Shown here: positions 9,166 through 16,640 of the stretch, piece by piece
Layout of the letters: each line of letters starts with the position of its first letter
Numbering within the stretch: position 1 is the stretch's first letter
Assembly: GCF_010723575.1 (NCBI RefSeq)
Contig: NZ_BLKZ01000001.1
Span: 1,612,001 to 1,676,000 of the forward strand
Length of the DNA: 64,000 bases
DNA from: Mycobacterium bourgelatii
GTDB taxonomy: Bacteria; Actinomycetota; Actinomycetes; Mycobacteriales; Mycobacteriaceae
Reading direction: 5' to 3'
Made by a program: the position numbers and the translations under genes
Notes under the pieces: generated by a model
Databases searched by the model: none
Told to the model about the DNA's origin: nothing
Seen by the model: only the letters and a program-made list of their open reading frames with translations

Positions 9166-9924
9166 ATGGAGATCAGCGGGAAAAAAGTCGTCGTAATCGG
9201 CGGCGCTTCGGGCATGGGACGTGCCAGCGTCGAATTGCTGCACGAGCGAGGAGCGCAGGTCGCGGTGCTCGACCGCGAGAACTCCGACGGCAAGGAGGTC
9301 GCCGAAAGCGTCGGCGGCAAGTTCTACGCGGTCGACGTCACCGACTTCTCCGGCACCGAGCAGGTGTTGCAGGCCGCGGTCGATGACCTCGGTGGTCTGC
9401 ATGTCACGGTGACCACCGCCGGCGGCGGCATCGCCAAGCGCACCCTGACCAAGACCGGCCCGCACGACCTCGAATCCTTCCAATCAGTGATCGATCTGAA
9501 CCTCATCGCCACCTTCAACATCAGCCGCCTCGCCGCGGCGCACATGAGCAAGAACGAACCCGAAGACGAGGAGCGGGGCGTCATCATCAACACCGCGTCC
9601 ATCGCGGCGTTCGAAGGCCAGATCGGACAGGTCGCCTACACCGCGGCCAAGGCGGGCATCGCGGGCATGTGCCTGACCATGGCGCGTGACCTGGGTTCGC
9701 AGGGTATCCGGGTGCTTGCCATCGCCCCGAGCCTGTTCGCCACCGGGCTCACCAAGGGCATCCCGGACGAGTTCGCGACGGCGTTGACCAAGGACGCAGC
9801 CTTCCCCAAGCGGCTGGGCCGGCCGGAGGAGTACGCCAAGCTGGTCGCGGCGATCGTCGACAACCCGATGCTCAACGGGCAGTGCCTGCGTTTGGATGCG
9901 GGACAGCGCTTCGCGCCCAAGTAG
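9166..9924 (+). CDS. Short-chain dehydrogenase, 3-hydroxyacyl-CoA dehydrogenase type 2-like
   Basis: 252 residues with ATG 6 nt after AAAGGAGAG. It has a Rossmann glycine motif GGASGMG at residues 12-18, NTASIAA and catalytic YTAAK typical of classical SDRs. The sequence resembles type II 3-hydroxyacyl-CoA/17-beta-hydroxysteroid dehydrogenases, which fits a beta-oxidation role beside the acyl-CoA dehydrogenase and thiolase-like genes. The substrate is inferred from context only. An ORF extends upstream to 9040 but lacks a ribosome binding site and overlaps ligB. Confidence 0.85.
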   Translation: MEISGKKVVVIGGASGMGRASVELLHERGAQVAVLDRENSDGKEVAESVGGKFYAVDVTDFSGTEQVLQAAVDDLGGLHVTVTTAGGGIAKRTLTKTGPHDLESFQSVIDLNLIATFNISRLAAAHMSKNEPEDEERGVIINTASIAAFEGQIGQVAYTAAKAGIAGMCLTMARDLGSQGIRVLAIAPSLFATGLTKGIPDEFATALTKDAAFPKRLGRPEEYAKLVAAIVDNPMLNGQCLRLDAGQRFAPK

Positions 9925-9957
9925 CTCCCGAGTAGCTCCCGAGTAGCCCAGGCGTAG
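9922..9957 (+). repeat. Tandem 11-bp repeat reiterating the SDR stop codon
   Basis: The stop codon and following bases TAGCTCCCGAG occur twice in tandem (9922-9932, 9933-9943), then a degenerate copy TAGCCCAGGCG and a further TAG. Each unit begins with TAG. It looks like slippage duplication at the gene end. Confidence 0.7.
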
Positions 9958-9970
9958 GGCCCTCCCCGCA

Positions 9971-9991
9971 TTAAGTACACTCTTTAGCGAA
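9971..9991 (+). promoter_or_regulatory. Putative GntR operator/promoter element before fadE22
   Basis: The 10-mer AGTACACTCT here recurs inside the strong palindrome at 12651-12670. Only one half-site is well conserved, so this is a weaker candidate for the same regulator. It sits about 50 nt before the fadE22 start. Confidence 0.4.
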
Positions 9992-10040
9992 ATCGGCCCC
10001 GCGAAGAGGCGGGCCGGATTGTGGCGCGAGGAGGGCCCTC

Positions 10041-12218
10041 ATGGGTATCGCACTGACCGACGACCATCGCGAACTCGCCGAGGTTGCCCGCGGGTTCCTG
10101 ACCTCGCAGAAGGCGCGCTGGGCGGCGCGTGAACTGCTCGATGCGGCCGAGGAGGATCGGCCTCCCTTCTGGCAGAACCTGGTCGAGCTCGGCTGGCTCG
10201 GTCTGCACCTCGACGAGGAATACGGTGGCTCCGGCTACGGGTTGCCCGAACTCGTGGTCGTGGTGGAAGAACTCGGCCGCGCGGTGGCGCCGGGGCCGTT
10301 CGTGCCGACCGTCATCGCCTCCGCGACGATCGCCCGCGCCGGCAATGCGGACCAAAAGGCGCGCCTACTCCCGGGATTGGTCGACGGCAGTGTCACCGCC
10401 GGCGTCGGCGTCGGCGGCAGCGTTTCGGTCGCCGACGGTCGTGCTGATGGCGACGCGGGCGTCGTGTTGGGTGCGGGATTGGCCGGGTTGCTGCTGGTGG
10501 CCGCCGGCGATGACGTGCTGGTGCTGGACCGGGACCGGGACGGTGTGACGATCGAGGTGCCCAAGAACTTGGACCCGACCCGGCGTGCCGGACGGGTGCG
10601 TCTGCAGAACGTGAGTGTGTCCGACGACGACATCCTGCCGGGTGCCCGCGAATCGTTGTTGGCGCGTGCGCGGACGTTGCTGGCGGCCGAGGCGGTCGGC
10701 GGGGCGGCCGATTGCGTCGACACCGCCGTTGCCTACGCCAAGGTGCGTCAGCAGTTCGGGCGCACCATCGCGACTTTCCAAGCGGTGAAACATCATTGCG
10801 CGAACATGCTGGTGGCAACCGAGTCGGCGATCGCGGCGGTGTGGGACGCGTCCCGCGCGGCGTCCGAAGACACGTCGGACGACGAATCGCAGTTCCGGCT
10901 GATCGCGGCCGTCGCGGCGGTGCTGGCGTTTCCGGCCTATGCGCGAAACGCCGAACTCAACATCCAGGTGCACGGCGGCATCGGTTTCACCTGGGAGCAC
11001 GACGCTCACCTGCATTTGCGACGGGCGTTGGTGACCACGGCGCTGTTCGGCGGTGACGGGCCCGCCGAAGATGTCTTCGAGCGCACCGCCGCCGGGGCGG
11101 TCCGGTCCAACAGCCTGGACCTGCCGCCCGAGGCAGAAGAGCTGCGCACCCAGATCCGTGCCGACGCCCAGGAAATCGCCGCTCTGCCGCAGGAAGCCCA
11201 ACTCGACAAGTTGATCGAGACGGGCTATGTGATGCCGCACTGGCCCAAGCCATGGGGTCGCGCCGCCGACGCGGTGGAGCAACTGGTGATCGAGGAAGAG
11301 TTCAGTGCGGCCCGCATCAAGCGCCCGGAGTATTCGATCACCGGCTGGGTGATCCTGACGCTGATTCAGCACGGAACCGATTGGCAGATCGAAAGATTCG
11401 TGGAGAAGGCGCTGCGCCAGGAAGAGGTGTGGTGCCAGCTCTTCTCGGAGCCCGACGCGGGCTCGGATGCGGCGTCGGTCAAGACCCGCGCGACGCGGGT
11501 GGACGGCGGTTGGAAGATCAACGGGCAGAAGGTGTGGACCAGCGGAGCGCACATCTGCGCCCGCGGTCTGGCCACCGTGCGCACCGACCCGGATGTTCCT
11601 AAGCACGCCGGCATCACCACCGTGATCATCGACATGAAGGCGCCGGGGGTCGAGGTCCGGCCGCTGCGTCAGATCACCGGCGGGTCGGAGTTCAACGAGG
11701 TCTTCTTCAATGACGTGTTCGTCCCCGACGAGGACGTGGTCGGAACGCCCAACTCGGGATGGACCGTTGCGCGGGCGACGCTGGGTAACGAGCGCGTCAG
11801 CATCGGCGGCAGCGGTGGTTACTACGAGGGCTTGGGTGAGAACCTGGTGAAACTGGTTCAGACCTATCCAGATGCAGTGGGCGGTGCGCGCTCTCGGGTA
11901 GGGGCGTTCCTTGCTGACGACCATGCGTTGCGCCTGCTGAACCTGCGCCGTGCGGCCCGCAGCGTCGAAGGGGCCGGTCCCGGTCCGGAAGGTAATGTCA
12001 CCAAGCTCAAGCTCGCCGAGCACATGATCGACGGTGGCGCTCTCTCGGCGGCACTGCTGGGCCCGGAGGTAGCGCTCTTCGACGGGCCGGGTGGGCTGAT
12101 CGGCCGATTGGTGATGGGCGCGCGTGGCATGGCGATCGCCGGGGGGACTTCCGAAGTGACCCGCAATCAGATCGCCGAGCGGATTCTGGGCATGCCGCGT
12201 GATCCGCTGATCAACTAG
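10041..12218 (+). CDS. fadE22: Two-domain acyl-CoA dehydrogenase (FadE22-like fusion)
   Basis: 725 residues, twice the length of an ordinary acyl-CoA dehydrogenase, with two ACAD units in tandem. Unit 1 (about 1-350) ends in the typical VHGGIGFTWEHDAHL segment. Unit 2 (about 380-725) carries the CQLFSEPDAGSD flavin/substrate motif, GQKVWTSGAH, and the C-terminal AGGTSEVTRNQIAERILG. Steroid-type enzymes in mycobacteria are often heteromers of two different FadE subunits; this gene looks like such a pair fused. It corresponds to Rv3061c. The ribosome binding site GAGGAG is just upstream of the ATG. The substrate is unknown; the neighbouring DUF35/thiolase pair suggests a branched or polycyclic acyl-CoA (inference). 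Confidence 0.9.
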   Translation: MGIALTDDHRELAEVARGFLTSQKARWAARELLDAAEEDRPPFWQNLVELGWLGLHLDEEYGGSGYGLPELVVVVEELGRAVAPGPFVPTVIASATIARAGNADQKARLLPGLVDGSVTAGVGVGGSVSVADGRADGDAGVVLGAGLAGLLLVAAGDDVLVLDRDRDGVTIEVPKNLDPTRRAGRVRLQNVSVSDDDILPGARESLLARARTLLAAEAVGGAADCVDTAVAYAKVRQQFGRTIATFQAVKHHCANMLVATESAIAAVWDASRAASEDTSDDESQFRLIAAVAAVLAFPAYARNAELNIQVHGGIGFTWEHDAHLHLRRALVTTALFGGDGPAEDVFERTAAGAVRSNSLDLPPEAEELRTQIRADAQEIAALPQEAQLDKLIETGYVMPHWPKPWGRAADAVEQLVIEEEFSAARIKRPEYSITGWVILTLIQHGTDWQIERFVEKALRQEEVWCQLFSEPDAGSDAASVKTRATRVDGGWKINGQKVWTSGAHICARGLATVRTDPDVPKHAGITTVIIDMKAPGVEVRPLRQITGGSEFNEVFFNDVFVPDEDVVGTPNSGWTVARATLGNERVSIGGSGGYYEGLGENLVKLVQTYPDAVGGARSRVGAFLADDHALRLLNLRRAARSVEGAGPGPEGNVTKLKLAEHMIDGGALSAALLGPEVALFDGPGGLIGRLVMGARGMAIAGGTSEVTRNQIAERILGMPRDPLIN

Positions 12219-12238
12219 CGGTCACCAACGCCTCGCCA

Positions 12239-12290
12239 GCAGACGCAAACTTGTATGAAAGTGGTTGGTTTTGTACGAGTTTGCGTCTGC
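12239..12290. terminator. Bidirectional TRIT-like terminator hairpin
   Basis: Arms at 12239-12255 and 12274-12290 pair at 16 of 17 positions around an 18-nt loop, with the core GCAGACGCAAACT. It lies between the convergent fadE22 and DUF35 genes. The sequence resembles the repeated intrinsic-terminator family known in mycobacterial intergenic regions (TRIT). Confidence 0.75.
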
Positions 12291-12302
12291 TCGCGGGGGA
12301 AG

Positions 12303-12653
12303 TTAGGCAGGGGCGAATTGCGGTGCGCCGCCCGTGCCCTTTTCCGGCAGCAACTTGACGGCCATGCCGCATGTCACCGAATCCGGTTCGCAGCCAACGA
12401 CGTTGGCCGCCACTCGTAGACCTCGCTGCTCGCTCAGTTCGACGAGTGCGATGACGTACGGCGTCGGGACTTCCGGGTTATACGGGTGATAGTTGACGGT
12501 GTAGGTGAACACCGTGCCTTGCCCGGACACCGGGCGAGCGGTCAGTTGACGGCCACAGTCGCGACATACGCCGCTTGCGGGATGCACCCAACGCTGGCAC
12601 CCGTCGCAGTGTTCGATCAGCAAGGGGGACGTCGACTCGGCTGACACGCGCAA
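12303..12653 (-). CDS. DUF35 OB-fold/zinc-ribbon protein (acyl-CoA binding partner)
   Basis: 116 residues from a TTG at 12653 (a GTG two codons on is an alternative). A rubredoxin-like zinc ribbon is visible as CDGC at residues 16-19 and CRDC at 30-33, followed by a beta-rich OB-fold with GTVFTYTVN. DUF35 proteins pair with thiolase-like proteins; in cholesterol side-chain degradation a DUF35 domain pairs with Ltp2 as a retro-aldolase. Here it is divergent from a thiolase-like gene, which suggests the same kind of complex. No ribosome binding site is visible and the start codon touches the palindromic operator, so the transcript may be nearly leaderless. Confidence 0.8.
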   Translation of the reverse strand: MRVSAESTSPLLIEHCDGCQRWVHPASGVCRDCGRQLTARPVSGQGTVFTYTVNYHPYNPEVPTPYVIALVELSEQRGLRVAANVVGCEPDSVTCGMAVKLLPEKGTGGAPQFAPA

Positions 12654-12670
12654 TACAGTACACTCTATTG
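12651..12670. promoter_or_regulatory. Palindromic operator in the DUF35/thiolase divergent promoter
   Basis: A 20-bp near-palindrome with half-sites CAATACAGT and ACTCTATTG around AC; 16 of 20 positions are symmetric. It overlaps the DUF35 start codon and lies about 30-50 nt before the thiolase-like gene. The tandem GntR gene downstream in the same operon is the obvious candidate regulator (inference). Confidence 0.6.
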
Positions 12671-12699
12671 ACCTGACGACATGCGGCGGGACGGTGCAG

Positions 12700-13887
12700 A
12701 TGAGTTACTTCGAAAAGGACGCGATCCTGTCGGGCATCGGCATTTCGCGGATCGGCCGCCGCACCGGCATCCCTGGTCTGGACCTCACCATGGAGGCGGT
12801 ACGGGCGGCGATCGACGACGCCGGTCTCGTCGCCGCCGATATCGACGGCATCGCGACCCTGGGTGACACCCCAGCGGCCGACGTCAACGCCGAACTCAAG
12901 ATCGACGCCGCGGACTGCGGAGCCGGGTTCGGCACCGGAGGTCTGCTCAGTCCGGTGATGTCTGCCTGCCGTGCGGTTGCCGAGCGCCGCGTGCGCCACG
13001 TCGTGGTCTACCGCACCATCCAAATGCTGGGCGGCACGATCCTGCAACAGGAGAGCAAGTCCCCGCCGCCGCTCGCGCGCATGTTCGAGACTCCGGAGGG
13101 GGAACCGAAGCCCGCCGTCGGGGCGATGGACGACATCACCGATCTTCTTGCGGCACATGCCTATTCGGCGGCAAACTGGCTGGCGCTCAACTGTCGCCGG
13201 CACATGGAGTTGTACGGGACCACCAAGGAGCAGTTGGGCTGGGTCGCTCTCAACGGACGTCGGAATGCGGCGCTGAACCCCCGCGCCGTCTACCGCGAAC
13301 CCATGACCATGGCCGACTATTTGAGCGCGCGACCGGTTTCCACGCCGTTCGGACTGCTGGATTGCGACGTCCCCATCGACGGCTCGATCGCCGTGGTGGT
13401 GTCGCATGCGGAGTACGCGCGCGATTGCCCGCATCGCGCGGTGAGGGTCGAAGCACTCGGCGGATCGGACGGCTCCGGCGGCTGGTACCACCGCCCCGAC
13501 TACCCGAAAATGGCGATGGCCGATGCGGCGACGGAGATGTGGTCGCGCACCGACCTCAAGCCCGCCGACCTGCAGGTCGCGCAACTGTACGACGGATTCA
13601 CCTATCTCACGTTGGCGTGGCTGGAGGCGCTGGGGGTGTGCGCCGACGGTGAGTCGGGCCCGTTCGTCGAAGGCGGAACCCGCATTGCCCGCGACGGCGC
13701 CCTGCCACTGAACACCTATGGGGGACAGTTGTCGGCCGGTCGCATGCACGGCTACTGGGCGTTGCACGAAGGGTGTCTGCAGTTGCGCGGGGACGCCGGA
13801 GAGCGCCAGGTATCGAAGCGCCCGGAGGTGGGGGTGGTTTCCGTGGGCGGGGGTCCCGTCGCGGGATGCATGTTGCTCACATGCTGA
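12700..13887 (+). CDS. Thiolase-like lipid-transfer protein (Ltp2/retro-aldolase type)
   Basis: 395 residues from ATG 12700 (GTG at 12694 is an alternative). It belongs to the thiolase-fold lipid-transfer branch, recognised by the C-terminal segments YDGFTYLTLAWLE and GGQLSAGRMHGY and the final GGGPVAG loop. The canonical thiolase cysteine motif is not evident, so a retro-aldolase or carrier role is more likely than classical thiolysis. A partner DUF35 protein is encoded divergently. With the FadE22-like and SDR proteins it could complete a side-chain degradation cycle. The stop codon overlaps the start of the GntR gene by 7 nt, so the two are cotranscribed. Confidence 0.78.
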   Translation: MSYFEKDAILSGIGISRIGRRTGIPGLDLTMEAVRAAIDDAGLVAADIDGIATLGDTPAADVNAELKIDAADCGAGFGTGGLLSPVMSACRAVAERRVRHVVVYRTIQMLGGTILQQESKSPPPLARMFETPEGEPKPAVGAMDDITDLLAAHAYSAANWLALNCRRHMELYGTTKEQLGWVALNGRRNAALNPRAVYREPMTMADYLSARPVSTPFGLLDCDVPIDGSIAVVVSHAEYARDCPHRAVRVEALGGSDGSGGWYHRPDYPKMAMADAATEMWSRTDLKPADLQVAQLYDGFTYLTLAWLEALGVCADGESGPFVEGGTRIARDGALPLNTYGGQLSAGRMHGYWALHEGCLQLRGDAGERQVSKRPEVGVVSVGGGPVAGCMLLTC

Positions 13888-15356
13888 GTGGCCCACTCAA
13901 TGCCGCCACTCCGGTTGCCGCGGCCCCCCGAAAGGACAAACGAGCTTCCCGGATTGCCCGAGAGATCGAGGCGGACATCGTCCGCCGCGGCTGGCCGGTC
14001 GGAGCCACGCTGGGTTCGGAAAGCGCTCTACAGCAACGCTTTGGTGTAAGTCGATCGGTGCTGCGTGAGGCCGTTCGGCTGGTCGAACACCATCAGGTCG
14101 CCCGGATGCGCCGCGGCCCCAACGGCGGCCTCATCGTCTGCGAGCCCGATGCTCGCCCGGCCACCCGAGCCGTCGTCATCTACCTCGAATACCGGAACAC
14201 CACGCTGGACGACCTGCTCGACGCGCGTCTGGTACTCGAGCCGCTGGCGGCCGCACTCGCCGCAGAACACATCGACGAAGCCGGCATCGAGACGCTGCGA
14301 TCGGTGCTGCGCGCCGAGGAGCAGTGGCGCCCGGGCCTGCCTGCGCCTCGCGACGATTTTCACCTTGCCCTGGCAGAGCGATCCAAAAACCCCGTCCTGC
14401 GGCTGTTCATCGACGTTTTGATGAGGCTGACCAAGCGATATGCGCGCGACTCGCGCACCGCCTCTGGCGCCGAGGCCAACCAGGCGGTCGACCGGCTGCA
14501 CAGCGATCACGCGGCCATCCTCGCGGCGGTGACCGCGGGGGACTCGGCGCGAGCCAAGACGCTGAGCGAGCGCCATGTGGCAGGGGTGACGACCTGGCTA
14601 CGGCAGCACCAGGGCGACGCGAGACGCCGACGCACGTCGCTGCCACGAGCCCGGCCCGACGCCGAATCACCTGGCGACAAGCTCGCCGAAGTCTTGGCAG
14701 CGACCATCGCCGGGGACATCGTCGCCAGCGGCCGCCAGGTCGGCTCGGTGTTCGGGACCGAACAGGCGCTGCTCGACCGCTACCGAGTGAGCCGGGCCGT
14801 CCTGCGGGAGGCGGTGCGACTGCTCGAGTACCACGCGGTCGCGCACATGCGCCGAGGACCGGGCGGTGGGCTGGTGGTCACCGAACCCGAAGCACAGGCC
14901 AGCATCGACACCATCGCGCTCTATCTGCAGTACCGCAAGCCGACCCGCGAAGACCTGCGGTGTGTCCGGGACGCCATCGAGATCAACAACGTCGCCAAAG
15001 TGGTCAAGCGTCGCGACGAACCGGAGGTGGCGGGTTTTCTCGCCAGTCACCGGCCTCATCTCGAGGACACGGCATCCGGCGACTTCCGCCTGGCCGCCGT
15101 CGAGGAGTTTCGGTTCCACGTCGGGCTCGCTCGGCTGGCCGGCAATGCACCCCTGGATCTGTTCCTGCGGATCATCGTCGAGTTGTTCCGCCGCCATTGG
15201 TCAAGCACCGGGCAGGCAATGCCGACGTGGAGTGATGTTGTCGCCGTCGAACGCGCTCACCTGCGCATTCTCGAAGCAGTCAGGGCCGGCGACGACAGTT
15301 TGGCCCGTTATCGGGTACGCCGTCACCTGGATGCGGCAGCTTCCTGGTGGCTCTAG
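13881..15356 (+). CDS. Tandem GntR (FadR-type) regulator with two HTH-FCD units
   Basis: 491 residues from ATG 13881, overlapping the thiolase-like gene by 7 nt; this matches the length of M. tuberculosis Rv3060c (490). Two complete FadR-like units are joined. Unit 1 has a winged HTH around residues 20-85 (LQQRFGVSRSVLREAVRL, then HQVARMRRGPNGGL) and unit 2 repeats the pattern (LLDRYRVSRAVLREAVRL, then HAVAHMRRGPGGGL) at about 270-340, each followed by an FCD-type helical ligand domain. One chain would thus act as a covalent dimer. It probably senses an acyl-CoA and controls the cluster through the palindrome at 12651-12670 (inference). Confidence 0.87.
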   Translation: MLSGPLNAATPVAAAPRKDKRASRIAREIEADIVRRGWPVGATLGSESALQQRFGVSRSVLREAVRLVEHHQVARMRRGPNGGLIVCEPDARPATRAVVIYLEYRNTTLDDLLDARLVLEPLAAALAAEHIDEAGIETLRSVLRAEEQWRPGLPAPRDDFHLALAERSKNPVLRLFIDVLMRLTKRYARDSRTASGAEANQAVDRLHSDHAAILAAVTAGDSARAKTLSERHVAGVTTWLRQHQGDARRRRTSLPRARPDAESPGDKLAEVLAATIAGDIVASGRQVGSVFGTEQALLDRYRVSRAVLREAVRLLEYHAVAHMRRGPGGGLVVTEPEAQASIDTIALYLQYRKPTREDLRCVRDAIEINNVAKVVKRRDEPEVAGFLASHRPHLEDTASGDFRLAAVEEFRFHVGLARLAGNAPLDLFLRIIVELFRRHWSSTGQAMPTWSDVVAVERAHLRILEAVRAGDDSLARYRVRRHLDAAASWWL

Positions 15357-15503
15357 ATTCCGGACGACGGGCGTCAGTGAGATTTGCGTCATAGGCGCAT
15401 AGCGAACGCAATTTTGGGGTATTTACCTGGCTAAGTGACTGTCGGTTCAGCGGGGGATCGGTCTTAGTGATGCAACCAAGGTGATTTCGAGCGGGAGTGG
15501 TAC

Positions 15504-16472
15504 ATGACTGCGAGCATGGAGACGGAGCAACGTAGCTTTGTCCATTCCGCGCTGTTCTATCACTCCCAGCGGGAGTACCTGGACTTCGTGGTGCGGTTCG
15601 TCGCCGACGGCATGGCGGTAGACGAGCCGGTACTCGTCGCCGTACCGGGTGACAAGCTGGCGCTGTTGCGTGCCGAGCTAGCCGCGATGCGCACCGGGTC
15701 CGCGTCGGAGTTGCGACTGGTCGATATCACCGACGTCTGCAATCCCAGCCGCTTCCTTGCGATGGAGACGGCCTTTGCCGAGCGGTATCCCGGCCAACGG
15801 GTGCGGATCGTCAGCCAACTGGTATGGCCCGGCCGCTCCAACGAGGAATGCTTGGCCTGTGTGCAGCATGAGGCCTTGGTCAACGGCGCGCTGACGAATC
15901 AGAACGTGCTGGGGTTATGCCTCTATGACGCAGAACGGCTGGACGACGACGTTTTGATGGGGGCGCGCACCACCCATCCGCTGGTGTGGAAATGCGGCTC
16001 GGCATACCGCAGCACGGACTATGCGCCGGAAGCCGCGCTGGCCTGGTGCAACCAGCCATTGCCGGCCAACCCGTCCGCAGTGACGTACACGGTGAGGGAG
16101 AGCGCCGACCTACGCCGCGCCCGATCGTTCGCCACGGACTATGCGGGGTGGTTGGGGTTGTCGCAAGACGGAATCGAAGATCTGCAGATGATCGCGACCG
16201 AACTGGCGACCAACAGCCTCCTGTACACCGACGGAGCCTGTCAGCTGGCATTTTGGCGCCAACACGACCATCTGGTGTGCGAGGCGCGCGACAGCGGCCA
16301 GTTCAGCGATCTTCTCGTCGGCGCACAACCCCCGGGACCTGGCGGCACGGCCAGTCGCGGGTTGTTCCTGGTCAATGCCATTGCGGATTTGGTTCGGACG
16401 CACACCAGCGCGAACGGCACGATCATCCAGGCCTACCTTCGGCTCACCCCCGCGCACGCCCAGGCAAGTTAA
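15504..16472 (+). CDS. MEDS-domain sensor fused to HATPase anti-sigma kinase domain
   Basis: 322 residues with ATG after GGGAG. The N-terminal half (about 10-165) resembles the MEDS (methanogen/methylotroph DcmR sensory) domain: HSALFYHSQREYLDFV at the start and the QRVRIVSQLVWPGRS stretch. The C-terminal half (about 190-315) is an RsbW-type GHKL ATPase: TELATNSLLY forms the N-box and GGTASRGLFLVNAIAD the G-box region. Such proteins bind and inhibit sigma or anti-anti-sigma factors. No sigma factor gene is adjacent, so its target is unknown. Confidence 0.75.
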   Translation: MTASMETEQRSFVHSALFYHSQREYLDFVVRFVADGMAVDEPVLVAVPGDKLALLRAELAAMRTGSASELRLVDITDVCNPSRFLAMETAFAERYPGQRVRIVSQLVWPGRSNEECLACVQHEALVNGALTNQNVLGLCLYDAERLDDDVLMGARTTHPLVWKCGSAYRSTDYAPEAALAWCNQPLPANPSAVTYTVRESADLRRARSFATDYAGWLGLSQDGIEDLQMIATELATNSLLYTDGACQLAFWRQHDHLVCEARDSGQFSDLLVGAQPPGPGGTASRGLFLVNAIADLVRTHTSANGTIIQAYLRLTPAHAQAS

Positions 16473-16506
16473 CGCCGGGTGGCTTGCATCGAGGCGCATC
16501 GACGTC

Positions 16507-16512
16507 TAACGT
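16507..16512 (+). promoter_or_regulatory. Candidate -10 box of a leaderless leader transcript
   Basis: TAACGT fits the mycobacterial -10 pattern TANNNT and ends 8 nt before the GTG of the leader peptide at 16521, which would make the leader transcript leaderless. Confidence 0.4.
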
Positions 16513-16520
16513 TTTCGCTC

Positions 16521-16565
16521 GTGCATCTTCTTGCCGTAGTAGCCAGCACCCGCAGCGGGGTCTGA
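16521..16565 (+). CDS. Leader peptide with Leu-Leu and Val-Val codons
   Basis: GTG-initiated 14-residue peptide reading (M/V)HLLAVVASTRSGV. It contains tandem CTT CTT (Leu) and GTA GTA (Val), codons that are rare in GC-rich mycobacteria. The peptide ends inside a set of mutually exclusive hairpins, the classic layout of a branched-chain amino-acid attenuator. The gene downstream is a LeuA regulatory-domain protein, which supports this reading. Confidence 0.55.
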   Translation: MHLLAVVASTRSGV

Positions 16566-16603
16566 TCCAGACCGACCCCCCGCTGTGGGTCGGAAGCTAC
16601 TAC
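16536..16603 (+). promoter_or_regulatory. Putative Leu/Val transcription attenuator
   Basis: Alternative RNA stems are visible. An outer 8-bp stem pairs 16536-16543 (covering the Val codons) with 16596-16603. Hairpin A pairs 16548-16560 with 16578-16590 (13 bp, one G-U). A small hairpin pairs GGTCTG 16559-16564 with CAGACC 16568-16573. Hairpin B pairs CCGACCC 16572-16578 with GGGTCGG 16587-16593. Hairpin B is incompatible with the other two hairpins. Stalling at the Leu/Val codons would favour the small hairpin and block B; translation to the stop at 16563-16565 would free B. There is no U-tract after B, so premature termination is inferred. Confidence 0.5.
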
Positions 16604-16640
16604 CGTCGGTCGCTCCTTACGACTAGAGAAGACCGGCACC

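Noticed and set aside
7496..9196. 566-codon plus-strand ORF opposite ligB
   Set aside because: Antisense shadow of ligB; no family features.
15395..15425. SigF-type promoter before the MEDS/HATPase gene
   Set aside because: GGGTAT is present as a possible -10, but no GGTTT-like -35 lies at the right distance.
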